Source: a virus
Virus record (IMG/VR): IMGVR_UViG_3300042868_001154
Coordinates: 1-29,271 of that record
Strand: one strand, 5' to 3'
Length of the DNA stretch: 29,271 nucleotides
The translations under genes and the position numbers were made by a program. Shown in pieces: positions 1-6,706 of this stretch (its first letter is position 1; every line of letters begins with the position of its first letter). The notes beneath the pieces were generated by a model. That model was given only the letters and a program-made list of their open reading frames with translations, was not told the DNA's origin and searched no databases.

Positions 1-1
1 A

Positions 2-940
2 GCTTCGTGTTCCGGTAATGCTGCGACTGCATCAGCAACGCTTATGTCATCAGGCCGTACTGACGCTGCAGCATATCCAGTTGTGTGGGCGACGACCGGC
101 GCTAACTCGCAGATGTATTCATGCACTGCGGTGAACATACAGTCCAGTACCGGGACACTGAACGCGACAAAACTCACCGCAACTCCAAATACATCCGGCG
201 TAGGTACTGGCGTTTCCGCTATAAACGGCGACCTGACCGCGTATCGCAGTGGCGGTACTACGGGGGTTGTTTACCTTAGTAGTAGTGGCTCACACTATTT
301 GTATTGGGACGGCACAAACTACAGCCTAGGTTCAAATATTGCGCTTCATGCTGGCAACTACGGCGGGTATTCAGTCTTCAGCGGTGTAGTTTCTTCGGCA
401 AGCGGAGGATTCCAGACAGCCACATACGCCGTTAATACTCGAAACAGAATTTGGAGTTTTGGTAACGCCGATGGATACGGCTTGAGCTACTTTCAGGGAA
501 CCTCTGGATATGGCGGCGTGGATTCCATCGGTATGCACTTCGGAACCGCTACTAGCGCCGCGTCGCAGTTTACGTTTGGCACCAGCGGGACGTTTATTGC
601 CACAGGTAACGTCACCGCCTACTCCGATGAACGCCTGAAGAAGGACTGGACTCCGCTGGTAAGCGACTTCGTTGAGAAACTTGCCGCCGTTAAGGCCGGG
701 ACTTACACACGTATTGACAGCGGAGAGCGGCAGGCGGGTTCGTCTGCGCAAGACTGGCAAGAACTTCTACCTGAAGTCGTAACCGAGGGCGCAGACGAGG
801 CCAAGACGCTCGCACTTGCATACGGAAACGCAGCTCTCGTATCCGCAGTAGAGTTAGCTAAACGTGTGGTTGACCAAGAAGCGCGGATTGCCAAGCTGGA
901 AGCGCTCGTAGCGCAACTGACTAAAAACATCGCCCTTTGA
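2..940 (+). CDS. Tail fibre/spike C-terminus with S74 intramolecular chaperone domain (5' end outside window)
   Basis: The reading frame is open to the left edge, so this is the C-terminal part of a larger gene; an internal ATG at 44 is only the first Met in view. About 190 residues of Ser/Thr/Gly-rich beta-type sequence lead into a Peptidase_S74 domain. It starts with the signature SDERLK at residues 194-199 (counted from the ATG at 44; Ser codon at 623). In characterised members, such as the endosialidase chaperone domain, this Ser and the Lys five residues later make the self-cleavage dyad, and both are present here. A GSSAQDWQELLPEVV segment and a C-terminal heptad-like helix (AYGNAALVSAVELAKRV...ARIAKLEALVAQL) complete the domain. 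Known role of the family: it trimerises the fibre, then cuts itself off. It is followed 44 bases later by another fibre gene. Confidence 0.9.
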   Translation, partial: ASCSGNAATASATLMSSGRTDAAAYPVVWATTGANSQMYSCTAVNIQSSTGTLNATKLTATPNTSGVGTGVSAINGDLTAYRSGGTTGVVYLSSSGSHYLYWDGTNYSLGSNIALHAGNYGGYSVFSGVVSSASGGFQTATYAVNTRNRIWSFGNADGYGLSYFQGTSGYGGVDSIGMHFGTATSAASQFTFGTSGTFIATGNVTAYSDERLKKDWTPLVSDFVEKLAAVKAGTYTRIDSGERQAGSSAQDWQELLPEVVTEGADEAKTLALAYGNAALVSAVELAKRVVDQEARIAKLEALVAQLTKNIAL

Positions 941-984
941 ACGGCCAAGTATCCTAAAATAGGGATGTAAACCAAGGAATAACC

Positions 985-2490
985 ATGACCACAGCAGCAA
1001 CCGCCCTTCTGGGCCTAGCGCTCCCCGTTACCGGCGAACTGTCGGGTACATGGGGCGACACCGTAAACAACTCGATTACAGCCCTGCTGGACTCTGCCGT
1101 TGCGGGGACGACCAATCTTAGTGCGGATGCAGATGTAACCCTGAGCACGACCGCGCTGATAGCCAGTCAGGCCCGTCAAGCCATTATTTTGTGGACCGCT
1201 GGGGGTACTATCCTACGCACAATCACAGCGCCTGCAGCAAGTAAAGAATACATCGTCATCAACAAAACATCTAGCACCCAGTCGATTAAGATCGTCGGTG
1301 TAGGCCCAACTACCGGGGTAACTATCCCTGCGGGTACACAGGCTGTAGTTGCATGGAACGGTGTGGATTTCGTTGCGGTTGCCACGTCAAGCGTTAACTT
1401 AGCGTCTCAGGTTACAGGAACCTTACCGATTGCAAACGGTGGCACAGCGGCAACAACTGCTTCTGCTGCACGGACAAGTCTAGGTTTGGCTATAGGAACC
1501 AACGTGCCGTCCCCGACGGGTACCGGAGCTTCAGGTACTTGGGGTATTAGTGTCACGGGCAACGCGGCAACGGCTACAAACCTTGCAACCACCCTAGCGA
1601 TTGCAGGCGGGGGAACCGGAGCCATAACTGCAGGGGCAGCACTAACCAATCTAGGGGCGTATGCGGCCAGCAACCCAAGTGGGTACACCACGAATACGGG
1701 TACTGTGACTTCTGTGATTGCGGGTACAGGTCTCTCCGGTGGGACGATCACAACCTCTGGTACCGTTGCGCTTGCCAATACAGCAGTTTCCGCAGGTGCC
1801 TATACAAACACGAACATCACCGTAGACGCTCAAGGGCGCATAACCTCGGCAGCAAACGGAACCGCTGGTACTGTGACTTCTGTGATTGCGGGTACAGGTC
1901 TCTCCGGTGGAACGATTACAACCTCCGGTACCGTTGCCTTAGCCAATACAACAGTTTCCGCAGGTACCTATACAAACGCTAGCATTACGGTGGATGCCCA
2001 AGGGCGACTGACTGCGGCTTCGACAGGTACATCCGGCGGTGGTGGTACTGTTACAAGCGTTGCTGGCACGGGGACTGTAAGTGGTTTGTCTCTCAGTGGT
2101 ACCGTTACATCCATCGGCAATATTACTCTTGGGGGGACACTGGCTGTAGTCCCTGCTAACTTTGCATCGCAAACAGCAAATACCATTTTAGCTGCCCCTA
2201 ACGGAGCTGCTGGCACTCCGACTTTCCGCGCTTTAGTAGCTGCGGATGTACCCACTCTGAACCAGAACACTACGGGTACAGCCGGAGGGTTATCAATAAC
2301 ACTACCTATAGCAAATGGCGGCACGGGCAACACCACCGGCGCTGCGGTTAGTCTAGCAACAACAAACTTTACTGTAGCTCAGGTGGGAAGCAAGCTAGTG
2401 TTCTCCTACGGGGGCACTCCAATCATGTCTTTGGACTCTGGCGGTAATATCATATCCCTAGCTAACGTAACTGCCTACGGCACACCATAA
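985..2490 (+). CDS. Tail fibre protein with tandem beta repeats, lacking an S74 chaperone domain
   Basis: A 501-residue, almost charge-free Thr/Gly/Ala/Ser protein. The N-terminus (LLGLALPVTGELSGTWGDTVNN) is of a kind I recognise from fibre proteins of environmental phages and probably attaches to the virion. The middle carries PIANGGTAATTASAARTSLG-type fibre segments (about residues 148-167 and again near 435), and two nearly identical 56-residue units at bases 1699-2034. The start at 985 is supported by AAGGA eight bases upstream. The C-terminus ends ...GNIISLANVTAYGTP. This lines up with GNVTAYSDERLKK in the preceding gene, so this protein stops at the exact point where an S74 domain would begin. 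Likely role: receptor-binding fibre or a fibre section; the family assignment rests on composition and motif resemblance. Confidence 0.82.
   Translation: MTTAATALLGLALPVTGELSGTWGDTVNNSITALLDSAVAGTTNLSADADVTLSTTALIASQARQAIILWTAGGTILRTITAPAASKEYIVINKTSSTQSIKIVGVGPTTGVTIPAGTQAVVAWNGVDFVAVATSSVNLASQVTGTLPIANGGTAATTASAARTSLGLAIGTNVPSPTGTGASGTWGISVTGNAATATNLATTLAIAGGGTGAITAGAALTNLGAYAASNPSGYTTNTGTVTSVIAGTGLSGGTITTSGTVALANTAVSAGAYTNTNITVDAQGRITSAANGTAGTVTSVIAGTGLSGGTITTSGTVALANTTVSAGTYTNASITVDAQGRLTAASTGTSGGGGTVTSVAGTGTVSGLSLSGTVTSIGNITLGGTLAVVPANFASQTANTILAAPNGAAGTPTFRALVAADVPTLNQNTTGTAGGLSITLPIANGGTGNTTGAAVSLATTNFTVAQVGSKLVFSYGGTPIMSLDSGGNIISLANVTAYGTP
1699..2034 (+). repeat. Two tandem 168-bp repeats inside the tail-fibre gene
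   Basis: Units 1699-1866 and 1867-2034 are direct, in-frame repeats of 56 codons beginning GTVTSVIAGTGLSGGTITTS and ending near ITVDAQGR plus a variable linker. The first part is near-identical at base level (the run from 1701 through the GGTCTCTCCGGTGG segment is the same in both), with mostly silent or conservative changes later (TAVSAGAYTNTN versus TTVSAGTYTNAS). A degenerate third GTVTSV start follows at about 2047. Low divergence suggests recent duplication or ongoing recombination. Confidence 0.9.
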
Positions 2491-2500
2491 GGAGCCGAGC

Positions 2501-3643
2501 ATGACCCTTCCTGCCTCCGGTCCCATATCCCTGAACAACGTAAACGTTGAGTTGGGGCTTTCGGGTACTGCTACTATTTCTATGAACGACGCTGCTGTGC
2601 GAACGTTGTTCGGAGTGCCCTCGGGCGCGATCTCGATGAGTAACGGCTACGGCAAGTCCAATGCTTTCTCGTTCAACATTACGACAGGTACTGATAGAAA
2701 TCTACGCACCCTAGCCGTCGCTGCAGGGTGGAATACGACGAGCGCAGTTATTGCCACAATTCCTTCAGGAAATACAATCAGTGCATCCAGCCTAGCGGCT
2801 ACGGCGTTGACAATCAATGGCTCCTTCCCAGCGGGTGTGACCCTAGTAAACTCCGGCACCGTCCTTGGCTTCACGGGCACGACTGGAACTACAGGTACTG
2901 CGGGCGGTACAGGTGCTACGGGTGCTACGGGAACTACGGGAACTACAGGCGCTAATGGTGCTGGTGGTGCAGCTAGCGGCTTTGGCGGTAACGGCGGGCC
3001 GGGTTCGGCTGGCGGCGGTGCCGGTAACGGTGGTCCCGGTGGTACAGGTGGTATTGGTGGCAATGGAACTGCAGGTGGCACAGGTGGTACAGGCGGCCTT
3101 GCATTGAGTGTGTCTGTTGCAACATCTATCAACAACCTTGGCTCACTTGTAGGCGGTGTCGGTGGTACGGGTGGTACAGGTGGAGCGGCTGGCGCTGGTG
3201 GTCCCGGTGGTACTGGTGGTCCCGGTGGCACTCGCGCAGGCGGCGGTGGCGGTGGTGGCGGTGGTGGCTCATACTCATCAGGCGGTAAGTATCCAGTATG
3301 TACGCTCTCCGCTGGTGGTGCTGGCGGTCGGGGCTTCGGTATATCAGGCGCAGCCCTTGCGGGTAACGCAGGGGGTACTAATGCAGGTACAGGCGGTACA
3401 GGTGGAGGTAGCGCGGCAGCAGGTGCTGCGGGTGGCAATGGTATCAACGGCTGCGGCGGTGCAGGTGTTGGCGGCGCTGGCGGTGCTGCGGGTGCTGCAG
3501 GTGCTACTGGCCTTACTGGTGGTACAGGTACAGCGGGTTCTGCTGGCGGCACAGGTGCTGCAGGTGCTAGGGGCGCGTATATAGCGGGTATAGCAAATGT
3601 TACATGGATCAATTTTGGAACACGAACAGGAACAGCATCATGA
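2501..3643 (+). CDS. Glycine-rich distal tail-fibre adhesin (polyglycine-II-like)
   Basis: A 380-residue protein with AAGGAG placed well before its ATG. Residues 1-125 form an attachment-type domain (SGPISLNNVNVELGLSGTATISMNDAAVRTLFG, then SNGYGKSNAFSFNI). From about residue 127 to 355 it consists of GGTGG, GATG, GGPGG and GGAGG repeats, broken by non-glycine insertions (LALSVSVATSINNLGSLVGG; SYSSGGKYPVCTLSAGG; GFGISGAALAGNA; NGCGG). A run of about ten glycines lies at 3239-3268. The end (ANVTWINFGTRTGTAS) is a compact cap. Glycine-rich tips of this type fold as polyglycine-II helix bundles in T4-like Gp38 adhesins, where the loops set receptor choice; assignment here is by pattern only. The two visible Cys are in the insertions. 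The stop overlaps the start of the next gene (ATGA). Confidence 0.78.
   Translation: MTLPASGPISLNNVNVELGLSGTATISMNDAAVRTLFGVPSGAISMSNGYGKSNAFSFNITTGTDRNLRTLAVAAGWNTTSAVIATIPSGNTISASSLAATALTINGSFPAGVTLVNSGTVLGFTGTTGTTGTAGGTGATGATGTTGTTGANGAGGAASGFGGNGGPGSAGGGAGNGGPGGTGGIGGNGTAGGTGGTGGLALSVSVATSINNLGSLVGGVGGTGGTGGAAGAGGPGGTGGPGGTRAGGGGGGGGGGSYSSGGKYPVCTLSAGGAGGRGFGISGAALAGNAGGTNAGTGGTGGGSAAAGAAGGNGINGCGGAGVGGAGGAAGAAGATGLTGGTGTAGSAGGTGAAGARGAYIAGIANVTWINFGTRTGTAS
2878..3580 (+). repeat. Low-complexity GGN-rich tract coding the glycine-rich fibre domain
   Basis: About 700 bases of imperfect short repeats built from GGTGGTACAGGT, GGTGGTCCCGGT and GGTGCTACGGGT-like units in the coding frame of the adhesin. 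The units favour GGT and GGC codons. Such tracts are slippage- and recombination-prone, which would shift repeat number without breaking the frame. Confidence 0.8.
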
Positions 3644-4044
3644 TTAAGTACAAAATAGTTGAAGTAAACCAAGCCGAGCACTCAATTGTCGTGCGGTATT
3701 ACACAGAAAAAATCACGGAAACCATGTTGGCTACTGATACCCTTGACGGAGTTATCCGTCGCTGCCGTACAGACTACAGTATGGATTTACCTATCCCTGC
3801 GCCAGAAGGTGCGGAGCTGGAGCAGTTTATTATGCTTCGCGCCCCTGCAGACTGGCTTGCCAGCATGGAAAAGATGAACGATACTGCGAGCCCTGTGTCT
3901 ATGGACGCGCTCGTTGCCTTGATTGGTGTTGAGAAATCTCAGGAGCCGTTGGTGGTAACCAGTATTGCACCGCCGCAAAACGAAGCCGCCCTCACGCTGA
4001 AGATTAAAGAAGTTGTAACTGAGCTACTCCAAGGAAATATCTAA
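3640..4044 (+). CDS. Small protein coupled to the adhesin, possible fibre-assembly partner
   Basis: I choose the ATG at 3640, which overlaps the adhesin stop (ATGA), giving 134 residues starting MIKYKIVEVNQAEHSIVVRYY. An upstream ATG at 3604 is inside the adhesin and would only add a 12-residue low-quality leader. The N-terminal 45 residues look like a small beta unit; the middle is acidic (PIPAPEGAELEQFI) and the C-terminus is helical (ALTLKIKEVVTELL). I do not recognise a named domain. Small genes directly after a phage adhesin often encode tail-fibre assembly chaperones, and the tight coupling fits that, but this is inference from position. No signal peptide or membrane segment is visible. 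Confidence 0.8.
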   Translation: MIKYKIVEVNQAEHSIVVRYYTEKITETMLATDTLDGVIRRCRTDYSMDLPIPAPEGAELEQFIMLRAPADWLASMEKMNDTASPVSMDALVALIGVEKSQEPLVVTSIAPPQNEAALTLKIKEVVTELLQGNI

Positions 4045-4046
4045 GT

Positions 4047-4919
4047 ATGCGTTTCCTAGTCCCCGCGTTGTTGGCGCTGTCTAGCACTACAGCTCTTGCT
4101 GCGCTACCCGATACTCTGACGTTCTACTCCCCCAACCCAGCGGGAACACAGACGGTTGCGTGCCGAACACTGGCTAAACTCTATGATGAGAAGTATGGCA
4201 CAACCAGTACGGTTGCGTTCAAGCCCGGTGTTGCTGGTGTGTTAGCAATGAAGGAGATGCTGGCCGATAAGAAGTTTGCCATGCTCTGTTCAGGTATTTC
4301 CGAGAGCGTCATCAACACCAGCGTATACCCCGGCTACGAAGAAGACCACAAACAACTGACGATGGTGTCGGTTGTAGCACTCAGCCCTACAGTATTCAGC
4401 ACAAGTGCCAGTAGCAAGTTCAGCAGTTTGCCAGAGATGCTCAAGGCGGGCAAGCCGATAACAGTTGGCTACCATTCAAGCTCGTTACAGTTTGTGGCTA
4501 AAGCTGCACTAGCCGGTGCGCCTGTTATCTGGATACCGTTTAAGGCGGGGGCTGATGGCGTACCGTCGCTTGTAGATGGCTCTCTTGATTTGTATGTTGA
4601 TGGTGGGGCGCTGTCGGCGCTTATCGCTGCGGGAAAACTAAAGAGCTTAGGGCATATCAACGGCCCTGCCGCTACTGCTGGACCCGACATAAGCAAACAG
4701 TACCCTGCGGCGGCTAAGCTACAAATCATTACTGCTATCTCTACCTCCACCAAGAATAAACCCGCCGACATTGAAGAGATGAACAAGCGTATTGTTCCGC
4801 TGACTAAGCACCCTGAGTTCATCGCGGCCATGGATAAAGTGAGTAACACCCCAGTGCAAATGTCGGTAGTGGAGTCAAATAGCGTAATTGAGCACTTCCG
4901 CAAAGAGTTCTACAAGTAA
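4047..4919 (+). CDS. Secreted Bug/TctC-family tripartite tricarboxylate transporter solute-binding protein
   Basis: A 290-residue protein with a clear signal peptide: M-R, hydrophobic core FLVPALLALSSTTA, and an ALA cleavage site at residues 16-18. The mature protein follows the Bug (Bordetella uptake gene)/TctC layout. It has an N-terminal strand then P-x-AGT (in place of PFAAGG) and a CRTLAKLYDEKYG helix, the VAFKPGVAGVLAM loop (family: VENRPGAGG..GA), the SVVALSPTVFSTSASSKFSSLPEMLK segment, an IPFKAGADGVPSLVDGSLDLYVDGG segment (family: VPYKG...DLLGGQVD), and IAAGKLKSLG. These proteins capture small carboxylates in the periplasm for TctAB-type transporters; no transporter subunit is nearby. 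It is slightly shorter than the usual roughly 320 residues. AAGGA precedes the start by 11 bases, and the stop overlaps the next start (TAATG). This is an unusual gene in a late phage operon, probably host-derived. Confidence 0.85.
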   Translation: MRFLVPALLALSSTTALAALPDTLTFYSPNPAGTQTVACRTLAKLYDEKYGTTSTVAFKPGVAGVLAMKEMLADKKFAMLCSGISESVINTSVYPGYEEDHKQLTMVSVVALSPTVFSTSASSKFSSLPEMLKAGKPITVGYHSSSLQFVAKAALAGAPVIWIPFKAGADGVPSLVDGSLDLYVDGGALSALIAAGKLKSLGHINGPAATAGPDISKQYPAAAKLQIITAISTSTKNKPADIEEMNKRIVPLTKHPEFIAAMDKVSNTPVQMSVVESNSVIEHFRKEFYK

Positions 4920-6049
4920 TGCACCCGCACAAGCGCCTAGGTACGTATCGTGTCGGGGCTGCTGAATTCCACACGCGGGCAGACGCACTCATGTATGCGT
5001 CGATTTCAGGCGGTGAGCCTCGGTGGGACTTTAATGAGGATGTGTTCGGTACCGTAGACTGGGCGACACCCGTTGAGACCCCGTTACTGGAACTCTACCG
5101 GCAGCGTGCACAGCAGCTCCGCGACAAGTACGACTTTGTATCCTTGTTCTTCAGTGGCGGGGTGGACAGCACCATGGCGCTCCATGCGTTCATTGACAAC
5201 AACATCCACCTAGACGAAATCGTCATGTACCGACCAGCCCGGATGGTGCCCAAGGCAAACAAGACCGATCTGTCTAGCGGCAACATATTCTCAGAAATTG
5301 AGTTTGCTGCGGTTCCCCATCTACAGGAGCACCTGCGAGATAGCAAGACGGTAGTCAGATTTTTAGACTTAGACGTGAACATTGAGAAGTTCCTGACCCA
5401 TGAAGACACGATGGCGCAGTACACGTCTTTGAAGAACCCGAACCCGAACTATTTGGCTAGGCTGGCGATGTGCACCCAAGACCCAGTATGGAACGCGCTG
5501 TACTTAGCGGACAAGAAAGTCTGCCATATCCAAGGAGTAGACAAGCCAGTAGTCAGTTTTCGCAACGGGGAGTACTATTTTCAGTTCAACGACAACATGC
5601 TGATGAATGTGTTTTCTCCTGCATTCGGCTCCGCCAATGCCGACATGGTTGTTAAGAATCAGTTTCACGAGTTGTTCTACTGGACCCCGGACCTACCGCA
5701 GATAGTCATAAAGCAGGCGCAGACCGTCAAGAACTTGGCCCAGAACAACGTGCTACTGCGGCTGCTTATCTCGGGTACCTACAACGTCAATGAGAGCACC
5801 ATGACTCCGGTTCTTAAGTACCTTTATCCACCTCACGTAGTAGCTGTACGCGATAGGTTCACTGTGGGTAAAATATCACCATCGGCTAAAGCACCCCACA
5901 ACAAGTGGTTCTATGACATGATGCCGACTAACACGCAGGGTGCGTTTGCAGATATGTTTAAAGCGCTGGAAGGTAAGGTCAGCGGTCAGTATTTGCATCC
6001 GACTACGCATGACTTGACGGTATTCAGAAGCCCCTTCTACAAAATTTAG
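4919..6049 (+). CDS. PP-loop ATP pyrophosphatase-like enzyme
   Basis: A 376-residue protein containing the PP-loop signature SGGVDS at residues 79-84, preceded by a hydrophobic strand (FVSLFF) and followed by T, a helix and the DEIVMYRP strand. This is the nucleotide-binding core of the adenine nucleotide alpha-hydrolase-like superfamily (asparagine synthetase C-domain, QueC, argininosuccinate synthetase, PAPS reductase). Known members adenylate a carboxyl, carbonyl or similar group and release pyrophosphate. Residues 1-75 form a small N-terminal domain ending in ELYRQRAQQLRDKYD. The C-terminal 200 residues carry no motif I can name; no glutaminase domain is present. The substrate is unknown. 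No signal peptide, so it is cytoplasmic. Its ATG overlaps the Bug-protein stop (TAATG), implying coupled translation. Proteins of this general kind do occur near phage tail genes, without established function as far as I know. Confidence 0.82.
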   Translation: MHPHKRLGTYRVGAAEFHTRADALMYASISGGEPRWDFNEDVFGTVDWATPVETPLLELYRQRAQQLRDKYDFVSLFFSGGVDSTMALHAFIDNNIHLDEIVMYRPARMVPKANKTDLSSGNIFSEIEFAAVPHLQEHLRDSKTVVRFLDLDVNIEKFLTHEDTMAQYTSLKNPNPNYLARLAMCTQDPVWNALYLADKKVCHIQGVDKPVVSFRNGEYYFQFNDNMLMNVFSPAFGSANADMVVKNQFHELFYWTPDLPQIVIKQAQTVKNLAQNNVLLRLLISGTYNVNESTMTPVLKYLYPPHVVAVRDRFTVGKISPSAKAPHNKWFYDMMPTNTQGAFADMFKALEGKVSGQYLHPTTHDLTVFRSPFYKI

Positions 6050-6057
6050 GACTGTGT

Positions 6058-6240
6058 ATGATTGACTACCTTGCATCCGCTGCTAGTCCGTGGCCTAATA
6101 CGGTGCCCAAGTTGCAGTTGGTATGCGAGGTGCGTCCTGCGGACAAGAACGGGCGAGTCACCTACGGGGTTAATGAGTTCGTAATTGACGGAAAGGTTTG
6201 TCGGTACATTCTGAAAGTCCCGGAGGTTAAGCGTGATTGA
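6058..6240 (+). CDS. Small hypothetical protein
   Basis: A 60-residue ORF with AGGA six bases before its ATG. It starts eight bases after the PP-loop gene and overlaps the next gene by eight bases, as expected in this compact operon. The sequence (PKLQLVCEVRPADKNGRVTYGVNEFVIDGKVCRYILKVP) reads as a small beta-sheet protein with two Cys. No hydrophobic span and no known family recognised. It could be an accessory of either the enzyme upstream or the lysis genes downstream; nothing in the sequence decides. Confidence 0.6.
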   Translation: MIDYLASAASPWPNTVPKLQLVCEVRPADKNGRVTYGVNEFVIDGKVCRYILKVPEVKRD

Positions 6241-6706
6241 CCCGTTCACAGCATTTGCCGCAGCCCAAGCAGCCGTTAAGGGTATCAAAGCAGCCATTGC
6301 CCTAGGTAAGGATATCCAGTCGGCCAGCGGGGACATCTTAAAATTCTTTGATGCTAAAGACACGCTAACAATTGCCAGCACGAACCCCAAGAAAGCCGGT
6401 GTCAAAAAATCAGACATGGCCCGAGCGGCAGAGCTTGTTCTGCACGCGCACCAGATTCAGAAGGCAGAAGCCGATCTGCGGGAGTATTTGATCTACACCG
6501 GCAACGCCCAGATATGGGACCAGATCATGGTAGAGCGCAACCGAATTCAGGCTGAGCGCCGTGCCGAAGAGGCCCGCACCAAGAAGGCACACGCCAAGAA
6601 GTTGCAAGAGATCAAGGACGCCACTGCCCTAACCCTAGGTGCATTGCTGCTATCCATCTTGATTTACCTGACCATAAATATCACAATCGAAGTTACAAAA
6701 CCATGA
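6233..6706 (+). CDS. Coiled-coil protein with a single C-terminal membrane anchor
   Basis: The start is GTG at 6233, chosen because GGAGG lies at 6222-6226 and the frame overlaps the previous gene only slightly. The 157 residues begin MIDPFTAFAAAQAAVKGIKAAI, continue as a basic and acidic helical stretch (residues 85-128, rich in E, R, K and A, coiled-coil-like), and end with one hydrophobic span at about 131-152 (LTLGALLLSILIYLTINITI). Predicted topology is tail-anchored with the bulk in the cytoplasm. I recognise the N-terminal pattern as recurring in environmental phage genomes near lysis genes but know no assigned function. Position in front of the holin suggests a role in lysis control or in membrane targeting. 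The stop overlaps the next ATG (ATGA). Confidence 0.8.
   Translation: MIDPFTAFAAAQAAVKGIKAAIALGKDIQSASGDILKFFDAKDTLTIASTNPKKAGVKKSDMARAAELVLHAHQIQKAEADLREYLIYTGNAQIWDQIMVERNRIQAERRAEEARTKKAHAKKLQEIKDATALTLGALLLSILIYLTINITIEVTKP

Noticed and set aside
3604-3639. Upstream ATG of the small gene after the adhesin
   Set aside because: It sits inside the adhesin coding region; the ATG at 3640 overlaps the stop as ATGA like other junctions in this operon.
985-3643. Diversity-generating retroelement target in the fibre genes
   Set aside because: No reverse transcriptase gene, no template repeat with adenine-biased differences; the repeats present are ordinary tandem duplications.
2647-3681. 344-codon minus-strand ORF opposite the glycine-rich adhesin
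   Set aside because: It is almost pure Pro/Ala/Val, the antisense image of GGN glycine codons. It has no natural start context and no family character.
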